Assembly: GCA_949286815.1 (NCBI GenBank)
Contig: CASEEB010000100.1
Location: 1 to 21,077 of the forward strand
Direction of reading: 5' to 3'
Origin: an uncultured Eubacteriales bacterium
GTDB lineage: Bacteria; Bacillota; Clostridia; Oscillospirales; CAG-272
Length of the DNA: 21,077 bases
Numbering within the stretch: position 1 is the first letter of the stretch; every line of letters starts with the position of its first letter. The translations under genes were made by a program, and so were the position numbers. The notes below the pieces were generated by a model, which was given only the letters and a program-made list of their open reading frames with translations, did no database searches and was not told the origin of the DNA. Positions 8,801 to 17,100 of the stretch are shown here, in pieces.

Positions 8801-10083
8801 CCGTTTATTGTATACACATTTTGCTCATCGGTATCGCTGTCATAATCCGTATAGTTATAGAAGACAGTATCTTCCACAACTCCGAACACAGGATATCTTA
8901 TAGTCTGCTGATATGTGCCGCTTATCTCATGATACGCGAAGTCCGTACCGTAAACCTTTCCGCTTACGGTCGTTGTGGTTGTCAAATCAAGGTCTTCAAA
9001 TGAGAAAAGCGTACCTGAACCGTCGGGATAGAAGTTATATCCCGTGTACTCGCTGTTGCCCGCTCCCATATAGGGCAGAACGCTTATATATGAAAGCTGG
9101 TAAAGCGACTCGTTAAATCTTATTCCGTTTGCGGGAAGCCGCACACTCATGCCCTTGTCATCAAGGGTATATTCAAGCGCCATTTTGAACAGAGGCGGAT
9201 TTTCCTCCTCTGACTCATACTCTGTAAGCGCGTGGTCAGCGTCAAGGTCTTCATATGTATAGTCGGGACAATAAGTTTTGATAAGCTCTTCGCAAAGCGT
9301 CTTTTCCGCGTCCGAAGCGTCCGGGTCAAACACATAGACCGGCATTTTCTGAACGATCGGGAAAGAAGCTATAAGTTCCTGCTTAGCTCTTTCGCTTGTA
9401 AGTTCGTCAAGGTCCTTGAGCATATAATAAGCATCAAACTTACCGTACATGAACGCGGAAGTTCCGCCTATCATATTTTCAGCCATCGTAGCAAGGATAA
9501 CATTTTCGAATCTGTCCTTTGAAATAAGACGCGGGAGAAGCAATTTTGCCTGCTCACGTCCGATAGTGTACTCAACACGTATTCCGTTTTTGATATTTTT
9601 TACAACTATCTGGTCACGGAGCGCGGCCATTTCATAGCTGTAGAAATATCTTTCAGTGTCATTATCGGTATATCTTACGACTATCTGAGAAAGTATCTGC
9701 TGTTTAGTCGATTCAGAGCCGGTGGACGCTCCAACATCGTACGGATTGGTAAAGAGTATCTCACCCGTAACGGTATTGACAGTCGCCACCTCGCCGCTGA
9801 AATCATCTACATATAACTGATAATTGCCCTTGGTCAACATCAGCTCCATTGTATCCAGCTTTTCCTGCGGCGTAGCATATACTTTCGACGTATAGTTATC
9901 CTCCGACGATTCCTCGCCTTCTTCGCCTTCACCGTCGGTATCGGTGTCGGTGTCTGTTCCCGTATCAGTATCGGATCCGGACTCATCCGCAGCAAATACG
10001 CTTACAACCGACAGTGCCGACAAAGACCCAAGCAATAACAGAGCAGTTAAAAGTAGCGATATTATTCTGTATCTTTTTTTCAT
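5815..10083 (-). CDS. Giant secreted DUF5696-type protein
   Basis: This 1422-aa protein begins with a clear signal peptide (hydrophobic 8-27, cleavage near VFA-A at 29-32) and no lipobox. An acidic, Thr/Asp-repetitive linker follows (about 33-62). Residues about 70-560 look beta-rich (YQLYVDDFSGEVATVNTVTGEILF; GYNFYPDGSG at 348-357). Residues about 565-960 alternate strands and helices and carry acidic motifs (LGIFPDFDFNYI at 695-706; NSDFDEDEP at 786-794), which is how I recognise DUF5696. This arrangement resembles a sugar-active sandwich plus barrel, but I cannot name catalytic residues. A long helical, probably coiled-coil part (about 955-1115) and a Tyr-rich beta repeat part (about 1187-1316) follow. 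A Glu/Asp run (1357-1367) and a short beta domain (1372-1422) end the chain. I know DUF5696 genes beside sugar ABC genes in Clostridia and Paenibacillus; the function is not established. The start follows AGGAGA. Glycan binding or cleavage is inference. Confidence 0.8.
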   Translation of the reverse strand: MKKRYRIISLLLTALLLLGSLSALSVVSVFAADESGSDTDTGTDTDTDTDGEGEEGEESSEDNYTSKVYATPQEKLDTMELMLTKGNYQLYVDDFSGEVATVNTVTGEILFTNPYDVGASTGSESTKQQILSQIVVRYTDNDTERYFYSYEMAALRDQIVVKNIKNGIRVEYTIGREQAKLLLPRLISKDRFENVILATMAENMIGGTSAFMYGKFDAYYMLKDLDELTSERAKQELIASFPIVQKMPVYVFDPDASDAEKTLCEELIKTYCPDYTYEDLDADHALTEYESEEENPPLFKMALEYTLDDKGMSVRLPANGIRFNESLYQLSYISVLPYMGAGNSEYTGYNFYPDGSGTLFSFEDLDLTTTTTVSGKVYGTDFAYHEISGTYQQTIRYPVFGVVEDTVFYNYTDYDSDTDEQNVYTINGAIVNKINEAQEQETTSELSSMESSYGPTYGSIVSSSSMQVEKVESKRGYMAIIEEGDALAEISTYHAGSLSDYNAMQMQFNPRPKDSYNVADSISVGTNSTWTVVSSRKYVGSYKIRYIMLSEYDEEAEAQGVKTYDASWFGMAVAYRDYLTDEGILSPLTSDEIIEDIPLYIETFGTIETLQKVMSIPVNVMTPLTTFDDIKTMYEDMNEGGIKNVNFKLTGYANGGLYETVPYKFKIEKAVEGDLDFQGLLDYAAEMSAEENSNLGIFPDFDFNYIKYVSSFDGVSTSKHAAKTIDDRYASRREYSPTQQKYVNYYELVISPAYFSRFYEKLTENYLGAYENVTGISVSTLGMSLNSDFDEDEPYNREDAKEFTIKAFQFFDENYDQVMTEGGNAYTWKYVDHILGVALDSSRYNKSSAAVPFIGVVLHGSMNFAGTALNMEGNMQYAILKALENGASPYFILSYQNTQYLKEDYLFSQYYSVRYDIWKDDMIEAYNTINEVLKDVQDKFIIAHEFLSGVRVPDADELEADLIDQMNEYAEAEKNAVEIAQEELMMAVGNARAAGRLAESFALESVLTALEAYNNVYNAYDTAKNQRLQSYINAKETLDELVALGYDKLEGSEDEESQAHYEEYQTAYNTYVRERNRAITAVSQVGGNYLSRLQSISETMEKNIEEATAGIAIVANAQRDSIQYAEGKPGDIWSIENFDELTPVTQEMIEHVRVAVDLFNNYTLEEIEEEELILNGSEAGTLDDEAQTPVYSVTVSGGGRLYYTGSSEEGYTFYSMDEETETFTAVGYETVHYAVVDDGDTVYYIQINDTESGYYTYDSSKNTFNPVDREEAVHDGEVFTTLDDETVVYVERGEDGDIYYSGTSEENYIYYEYTPSIAEYYEDAQALFDEVLQIAVENGITEEEIRNRINIGNNQSDDEEEDDEEEEYSKYETENIVAVTYGSASGEAYKVLILNYNNYSVNVVYDGIEYTIPAYGFVSLLV

Positions 10084-10107
10084 TCTATCTTTCTCCTATC
10101 TGTTAGT

Positions 10108-12246
10108 TTAAATCCGGTATTGAATCTCTGTGACAATATTGGTAACCAAACTTACCATTTTTCCCACAAGAGTTGAGAACAGTATCGCGATAAACATTAT
10201 AAATACCATCGCGACTGCCGTTCCGAGTATTGTCAACACATTTCTTCCCAAAGTATAGTCGTGCGTCACCTGTGTTCCGAAGAAAATCAATATTCCAAGC
10301 CAGATAAATGCCACCGTACTCAAAAAGCTGATTATGCTGACCTCTGTCGATATGGCAAAGTTGGAATAAATTGTGAGCGGTATAATCATAATCGGAAGCG
10401 GGAGCAAACTGTACGATGAAGCGACAAAGATGTCCTTAAAGCTGCCTTCACCTTCAAACAGCGTGGTAAGACACCAGTTTGAAAGCACGAACAGGAACAG
10501 AGGCACGAGCACTCCCAATGCCTGCGACCAAATAGATGAGAAATATCCCTCCGGATTGAGCAGATATCCCTGCCCCATTGACTGATAGAAGAACGCGAGT
10601 ATGGTTACGATTATAAATACAATCGCCGCCCTTACAGAGCCTCTCTTCTCATGCTTCAAATCCCAGAAGCCGTCAAACGGATGGAATATCACATAGAATC
10701 CGTACGCAAGCTCCTGTCCGAAAGTTCTCTTTCCCCCTGAAGTCGTAGCCTTTGTGTTGACCTTCTTGATAAATTTATTGAAGAATATTATTGCGACTAT
10801 AATAACGATTATAATCGCTACCAATATCAGAAAATACGAAGACATCCATTCTTTTCTTATTTCCTGATATGAGTTTGACCAGTTCGCGGTGTCATAAGCG
10901 GCTTCATAGTACTGAAGCGACTCTTCATATTCGCCGTTCCTGTACATCGCCTGACCTATACCTACGTACGCCGCGTCAAAGTTGGAGTTTCTCTTGAGCA
11001 CTTCGGTCCACATATTAATAGCGGTGGTAAAGTCCTGATCATTCTCCGCCGCTATGGCTTCCATCAGAATATTGCCGTATTCCGTGCGTTCAAACACAGT
11101 TATATTATCGTTTGTCTTGTCAAGTATAAGCATCGTATCACCCTGATACGTGATTGCCTCTATACTTGAAAGGTCTCCGAGCATTGTTCCGGTATCGCCG
11201 AACGCGAACAAAAGATTTCCGTTTTGATCGTATGTATAGATTCTCTGTCTCTTTTCGTCTATGATAGACCATGTGCCTTCCTCACCCTCGGCAACGTCGA
11301 TAATGGTTGACACTCCGGTAATATCATCCGTCTCGCGGGTGGAATAATCTATTTCCCCGGCAGGCGGCCAGAAACCGTTACGTCTCATTATCTCATCACC
11401 GTTGGTGTTCAAAAGCTTTACAGGCATATAAGTACCGTCTTTTGATTTTCCGGTAATAGCTCCCGCGACAGTATCTTCTTCAATCGAAGAGGTAGTTACA
11501 TATATAAACCCACCGTCTCCCATGGCGATGTTGTTAAACTCGGTAGACACATTTTCATCCTGTTGCTCCTGCTGCTCTTCGGTTCTGAATCTTCTCATAA
11601 TGATTTCCCAAGCCGAAAGCGTAACCGCCTGAGCTCCGATAAATCCGGTAAATTCGCCCTCTTCCGTCATTACTATAATACCCTGATAAGTGGTCGAGGA
11701 CACAATAAAGAGTCTGTTATAATCGTCAACAGCGATTGCCACGGGTCTGTAAACGGAATCGTTTTCAAAAAGCGACGATTCGGGTTCATCAATAACATTG
11801 AGAAATTCTCCGTCCCTGTCGAAAACAACGATTCGGTTGGCGCCGGTATCGCATACCCAAATACGGTCGCTTGAAATATACAATCCCTGCGGAGCAGTAA
11901 AATTATCAGAAACTCCATGCTCATTGACAAAGTCGGATATGATAAACTTCAGTTTATAATATCTGTCAAGGCAGACAATTCTGTTGTTGCCGGTGTCGGC
12001 TATGTATACATTACCCTGATCGTCCGTAATAAGGTCTCCGGGAGTTTCAATCGGGACGTCAAGACCCATATACGTCGAGTCCACCGTCATAGCGGCTGTG
12101 TATGCATCAGGTGAATACAGCGCGTAGCCGTCCATGGAGTATGTATATGTCTGATACGCCGAGCTTGCGCTTACAGCCACCGTCGCGCAGGAGGCAATCA
12201 TAATAAACGCGAATGCTATACACAATATTTTTGTGATTTTTTTCAT
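10108..12246 (-). CDS. NHL-repeat/TPR/YIP1 membrane protein
   Basis: The 712-aa chain has four parts. A signal sequence (about 1-28) contains Ile17-Ala-Ser-Cys20, a possible lipobox, although ordinary cleavage near VSA-S is also possible. Residues 65-390 hold NHL-type propeller blades, clearest at GDLITDDQGNVYIADTGNNR (70-89) and IWVCDTGANRIVVFD (129-143). Residues about 394-455 form one or two TPR-like units (AIAAENDQDFTTAINMWTEV; MYRNGEYEESLQYYEAAY). A membrane helix at 470-490 leads to a basic cytoplasmic stretch (491-510). A YIP1-type bundle of about five helices then fills 512-700, with the typical YGFYVIFHPFDGFWDLKHE entry at 515-533. The predicted layout puts propeller and TPR outside the cell. 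The gene lies 18 bases after a permease and 24 before the DUF5696 gene, with GGAGG before ATG. I infer a membrane-bound scaffold or sensor for the transporter; no function is proven. Confidence 0.82.
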   Translation of the reverse strand: MKKITKILCIAFAFIMIASCATVAVSASSAYQTYTYSMDGYALYSPDAYTAAMTVDSTYMGLDVPIETPGDLITDDQGNVYIADTGNNRIVCLDRYYKLKFIISDFVNEHGVSDNFTAPQGLYISSDRIWVCDTGANRIVVFDRDGEFLNVIDEPESSLFENDSVYRPVAIAVDDYNRLFIVSSTTYQGIIVMTEEGEFTGFIGAQAVTLSAWEIIMRRFRTEEQQEQQDENVSTEFNNIAMGDGGFIYVTTSSIEEDTVAGAITGKSKDGTYMPVKLLNTNGDEIMRRNGFWPPAGEIDYSTRETDDITGVSTIIDVAEGEEGTWSIIDEKRQRIYTYDQNGNLLFAFGDTGTMLGDLSSIEAITYQGDTMLILDKTNDNITVFERTEYGNILMEAIAAENDQDFTTAINMWTEVLKRNSNFDAAYVGIGQAMYRNGEYEESLQYYEAAYDTANWSNSYQEIRKEWMSSYFLILVAIIIVIIVAIIFFNKFIKKVNTKATTSGGKRTFGQELAYGFYVIFHPFDGFWDLKHEKRGSVRAAIVFIIVTILAFFYQSMGQGYLLNPEGYFSSIWSQALGVLVPLFLFVLSNWCLTTLFEGEGSFKDIFVASSYSLLPLPIMIIPLTIYSNFAISTEVSIISFLSTVAFIWLGILIFFGTQVTHDYTLGRNVLTILGTAVAMVFIMFIAILFSTLVGKMVSLVTNIVTEIQYRI

Positions 12247-12264
12247 TATGTTTTCCTCCGCAAA

Positions 12265-13137
12265 TTAATCTTTCATACCGCTGGAGCCCATTGTCTCTAT
12301 AATATTGGACTGCGATACGACAAATACAAGTATCGGCACCATCATCATGATAACCGTAGCGGCGGCCGACGCGCCCGCACGCTTTATACCTCCGGCAGTT
12401 ATCTGAGTAATGGCATAGCTGAACGATTTCAGCTGTTCCGAATGGATATACATTGATGCGCCCGCGTTCCAAAGCGACTGGAACGAGTAGATTATAAGCG
12501 TCAGCCATGCCGGCTTGACCATCGGCATCGCAATCGTCCAGTATGTCTTAAGCTCGCTTGCGCCGTCAAGACGCGCCGACTCAAGCACGGTATCCGGGAC
12601 GTTGGAATCCATGAACTGCTTCATAAGATAAAGTCCGAGTGTGGACGCCCATGCGGGGACTATAATAGCCCAGTACGTATCAAGCCAATGAAAAGCGGAG
12701 AATATAATAAATGATGTAATTGATGTCACAGTCGCGTTGAACATCAGCGAAAGCTGTACAAGCTGGAACATTCCGTTAGCGCCCGGGAATTTGATTTTTG
12801 CCAGAGTGTAAGCGGCAAGAGACGCTATGAACAGATGACCGAAAGTACCCGCCACAGAAGTGAATATCGTGTTGAATATATATCTTGAGAAAGGAACCCA
12901 TGATTCATTCATAAGCGAGAACAGCGACTTGAAGTTGCTGAAAGTCGGACTCATGACATAAAATTTAGGGGGATACATCCAAAGCTCATCAAGAGGCTTC
13001 AGAGACTGCATAATTGTATACAGCATAGGCAAAAACATGAAGATTCCCAGAATTGTAAGAATAATGGTTATTCCCACGTCACCGCCTGCCGAACGCGCAA
13101 GTACGACTTTATGTTTTCTCGTTCTTAATTTTGCCAT
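12265..13137 (-). CDS. Carbohydrate ABC transporter permease, MalG-like (first pair)
   Basis: This 290-aa permease has normal MalG/CUT1 length, with membrane segments near 22-43, 88-112, 125-147, 155-172, 210-222 and a C-terminal one. The ATPase-docking EAA loop is ESARLDGASELKTYWTIAMP at 186-205. The start codon is one base beyond the stop of the MalF-like gene (TAATATG), so the two subunits are translationally coupled and almost certainly form a heterodimer. The C-terminal tail MGSSGMKD resembles the ends of other members of this family. Sugar specificity cannot be inferred. Confidence 0.92.
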   Translation of the reverse strand: MAKLRTRKHKVVLARSAGGDVGITIILTILGIFMFLPMLYTIMQSLKPLDELWMYPPKFYVMSPTFSNFKSLFSLMNESWVPFSRYIFNTIFTSVAGTFGHLFIASLAAYTLAKIKFPGANGMFQLVQLSLMFNATVTSITSFIIFSAFHWLDTYWAIIVPAWASTLGLYLMKQFMDSNVPDTVLESARLDGASELKTYWTIAMPMVKPAWLTLIIYSFQSLWNAGASMYIHSEQLKSFSYAITQITAGGIKRAGASAAATVIMMMVPILVFVVSQSNIIETMGSSGMKD

Positions 13138-13138
13138 A

Positions 13139-14086
13139 TTACGTACCTACCTTTGACAATATCTTCTTGACGATAGCGTTAGCGCCGACCATTATTACAA
13201 ACAGCACCACGGCTATTGCCGATGAATAACCTATCTCATATCTCTGCCCGCCATAGTCTTCAAGATGGTGCATAATAGTATGCGCCGAATAGTTTACCGA
13301 CGGGAATCCGCAAAGCGCCGTAACGATAGCTCCGTATCCGAACGCTCCGGTTATCGACATTACGGCTCCGAACATGAGCTGAGGCTTCATTGAAGGTAAG
13401 GTTATATAATACAACTCCTGCCATCTGTTCTTGATGCCGTCAACCGCGCCCGCCTCATACAGGGAAGCGTCAACTCCCTGCAGACCGGCGATAAATGAAA
13501 GAAACGCGGTTCCAAGGGAGGTCCACAGAGAGACCACAATGCACAAAGGCATAGCATATTCTTCTCTCTGGAACCAGTTTATTTCCTCATCAATAAGTCC
13601 CAACTCAAGCAATGTCGCGTTTACCCATCCGTACGAGTCTGCCGAAAACAAAGTTTGCCAAATAAGATATGCCTGACCGGAGATCGAAGGAGCGTAGAAG
13701 ATAAGCGTGACCACAGCTCTGATTTTCGGGGGAAGTTCGTTGATAAACCAAGCCACCAAAAACGACAGCAAATATGACGCGGGACCCACGATAGCGGCAA
13801 ATATAAATGTATTTTTACATGCAATCAGGAAGATGTCATCGTCAAAGAACAATGTTATGTAATTGTTAAGGAAGACGAAATCAGGCATTTCCAGCATATT
13901 GAAGTTTGTAAAGCTGATTATTATCGAAAGAATAACCGGGAAAACGGTAAATATCAGAAAAAGAATCATATACGGAGCGACCATAAGATACGCGACCTTA
14001 TTCCGCTTCATCTCTTTCCATACCCACTGACCCATAGTCATGTCTTTACGAGCAACAGCTTGTTTTTCTGCTGTTTTCTTAGACAT
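13139..14086 (-). CDS. Sugar ABC transporter permease, MalF-like (first pair)
   Basis: This 315-aa integral membrane protein starts with a basic cytoplasmic tail (1-30), then VAYLMVAPYMILFLIFTVFP, typical of the MalF/UgpA/LplB group. The EAA loop is EAGAVDGIKNRWQELYYITLP at 211-231. TAAGGAG lies at good spacing before ATG. It is separated by 52 bases from the solute-binding protein gene upstream, with no hairpin in that gap, so read-through is expected. It forms the first permease pair with the gene downstream. Confidence 0.92.
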   Translation of the reverse strand: MSKKTAEKQAVARKDMTMGQWVWKEMKRNKVAYLMVAPYMILFLIFTVFPVILSIIISFTNFNMLEMPDFVFLNNYITLFFDDDIFLIACKNTFIFAAIVGPASYLLSFLVAWFINELPPKIRAVVTLIFYAPSISGQAYLIWQTLFSADSYGWVNATLLELGLIDEEINWFQREEYAMPLCIVVSLWTSLGTAFLSFIAGLQGVDASLYEAGAVDGIKNRWQELYYITLPSMKPQLMFGAVMSITGAFGYGAIVTALCGFPSVNYSAHTIMHHLEDYGGQRYEIGYSSAIAVVLFVIMVGANAIVKKILSKVGT

Positions 14087-14138
14087 TTGCTCTCTCCTTA
14101 TATAGATTATAGATCATTAAAACCTTTAGACAAATAAA

Positions 14139-17100
14139 TCAATAAGTTGCCAGCGCGTCCGCCGCGTCCGAAAGCGCCTCCGCTATATAATACAGAAGTT
14201 CTTTCTCGCTGAGCTCTTCAATATCGGGACTGAGTCTGAGGTTTACTGCCGAATTTTCATCCGTCAGTCCCATAACTTTTTCCGACATGTTCCGCATTGT
14301 AACTATATCGTCACTTCTGATTGCCGAATGTACCTCGTCCACAATGGCTGAATTCGACGACCATTTTTCATTAAGCAGGTCGGCTGCCGCCTGTGCCTGA
14401 TCAAGTCTCTTCTGAGCAAGCGTCTGACCCTGCTCCAGCGTTTCAAGTCCGAACTCTTCCCTCTTACGGGTAATTTCTTTATTGATTATATTAATGTAGG
14501 ACAAAAGCGCGTCGGAGGGATCGGCGTTGTCATTATATGCCGAAAGGAACGCAAAGTTTGTATAACGCGCCAGAATATAAGCTCCGGGGTAGTTAGGCAC
14601 CGCCGCAAGATTATTGAACTGAAGTCTTATCTGTTCATATTCATCTGTTGTCCAAGGCAGACTCTCAAGCGCATATCTGTTTGCCGTAGGATGCTTTGCG
14701 GAAGGACCGAGCACCGCTACCATTTCATTTGTATACTCTGTCTGACAATCGGCTCCTGTATACCATTTCATATATTCCCAAGCGCTGTCTTTCACATCCT
14801 CGGCGCCTCTAACCATTACAAGCGCGGTAACCGTCGATATGGAGCTGTTGTTTATATTTCCGTTTTCATCCACAATTCCGGGAAGCGGCACAAACTGCCA
14901 CAATCCCTCTATTTCCGTTGCAAAGACCTTGAGCTGATTGTACAGGGTGGTATAATCGGCGATAATTATCGGCAACTCACCGGTTCTGAAACGGTTTGCG
15001 GCGTCATATGTGTACGGGAATTTATACATGGTAAACATGTTACACATCATCTCAAATGATGAAAGTCCCACGCTGGAGTCAAGATTTATTCTCATACCTT
15101 CATCGGCAAAGAGCTCACCGCCCATCTGATAAAGGAATATCCTGTACTCGGTTGTCAGACCTATTTCCATATTATGAGACTGAAGAACCGGTATGGCGGC
15201 TTTTACATCATCCCATGTCTTCGGAATTTCCAAATCAAGATCCGCGAGTATATCCGTACGGACGAACATCATCGGGAAAGACTGCGTTTCGGGCAGACCG
15301 TAATAATGCATCGTTCCGTCCGGGTCGTTTATTCCCAATACAAGCATAGCCGAGTCGGTAAACGAATCTGTAACTTCGTTAAAGTCATCGAACTCATCGA
15401 CCGCAAGAATTGCTGAACGTATCGCGTAGTTTATCGTATCGTCCTGGCTCAGTCCGTGATATACATCGGGCCCCTGCCCGGCAAGAACCGACGGCAGCAA
15501 GGTACCGACAGCGACAAGCTTCAGATCCACGGACACGCCGGATTCGGGAGTAAAATCATTGTTTATGAGGTTCCTTGTAACCTGAGTCTGGTCACGTCCG
15601 GTAGCAAGCCATACCTCAATATTTTCGGTTGCGTTATCGCTGAGAGAACCCATGCTGTCATAATCTCTGAAGAAACTCCAGAAAAAGCTCTTTAACTCAT
15701 GGAAAATCGAAACAAAGAAATTTGTGGTAGCCTTCGGCATCTCGGCCTCAGGAGATTGTATCATTATATAATCTATCTGCAACGGCTGAGTTCTGGCGTC
15801 GGAAAGGAAAGTTCCCAGAGTTCCGACATAGCTCTTGAGACGGGCAAGATTGCGGGCTATCTCATCCTCGTTCGTACCCATTTCCCTGAGAAGCGCAGCC
15901 ACCTTCTGAAGCGTACCCACATTGGAAGATTTCTGCCCGGAAAATTCGGTAAGAATTTCCGCGACCGCCTCAAGCTCTCTTGCCTGAAGCACCATGTCTA
16001 TAAGCGTATCGGGCATTATTCTCGAAAAGCCGTAATCACGGTATTTGTCGGGGTTGGCTCCGGTAAGCTGCATAATGGTAAGATAATCGTTGTTTATGCG
16101 ATCGAGGCTGGTCTGCACACGGTTGATTATATCTCCCATTCTTCCCAAAGTGACCTCAAATTTAATCTCATATGTAACGCCGGCTTTAAAGAATATCTTA
16201 TAGCTTTCTTCGGAGCTGCCGTTTGTCAGCGCCGTTACCTGCCATGAGTCGTCAAAACTGTACGCGATGGACTTTGCTTCTTCAAAAGGAACGCCGTTAT
16301 AGTATCCTTCTTCTCCTTCTTCAAGACCTTCACTGTATATATACATAATCCGGTTGACATACATACCGTCAAGCACATTCTGTCTGAATCTCGTAACTAT
16401 ATCGTACAGTCCGTCTGAATCGACTTTAAACTTATACGATACCGTCTGACCCGCGGTCTGCCACTTTTCTCCGCCGATAGTATTGAGAACCGTTCTCGAA
16501 ACATCCGCCGGGGATGTTGCCGCGGAGGATCTGTCCTCGACAGCATAAATTGTTTTGTCGCTGGTCGATGAAGTATATTCACTCTCAAGTTTAATCTGAC
16601 TTGTTCCGTTGGGCTTTGAGGCATACTGAGCTATATATTCCTCATAGCTCGGAAGACTTTCGGAAGGACAGAGCTTTATGGACTTTATCGCCATAGGCTC
16701 GTTTTTGCCTTCAAGAGTAAGAATCACTTCTCCCTCTTCAAGCACAAATTCAAAAGCGGATGACACATAACCCGTCGAATCGCTCACGGTATATGTAGTC
16801 CATTCGGGAGACTGCACCGACTCCGGACGCAGCTCATTGTTTTCGACATCCAGCTTCATAAATCTCAGTCCGTATTTTGTGCAGAATTCCGAAATCGCCT
16901 GTGTCCACACGTCGGGATACTCAAAATAAAGTTTGCCATCGCTTTCGTAAGCGGTAAGCCCGGCGTTCTCTCCCTCAGCCTTTACCGTGGAAACGGCCGT
17001 ATCTCCATTGTAGACCGCATCCTCGTAATCGTTGACCCAGTTCTTTACAAACGTAAGATAACGTGCCTCTTTAAAAGGAACATTGTTATTTATCTTAAGC

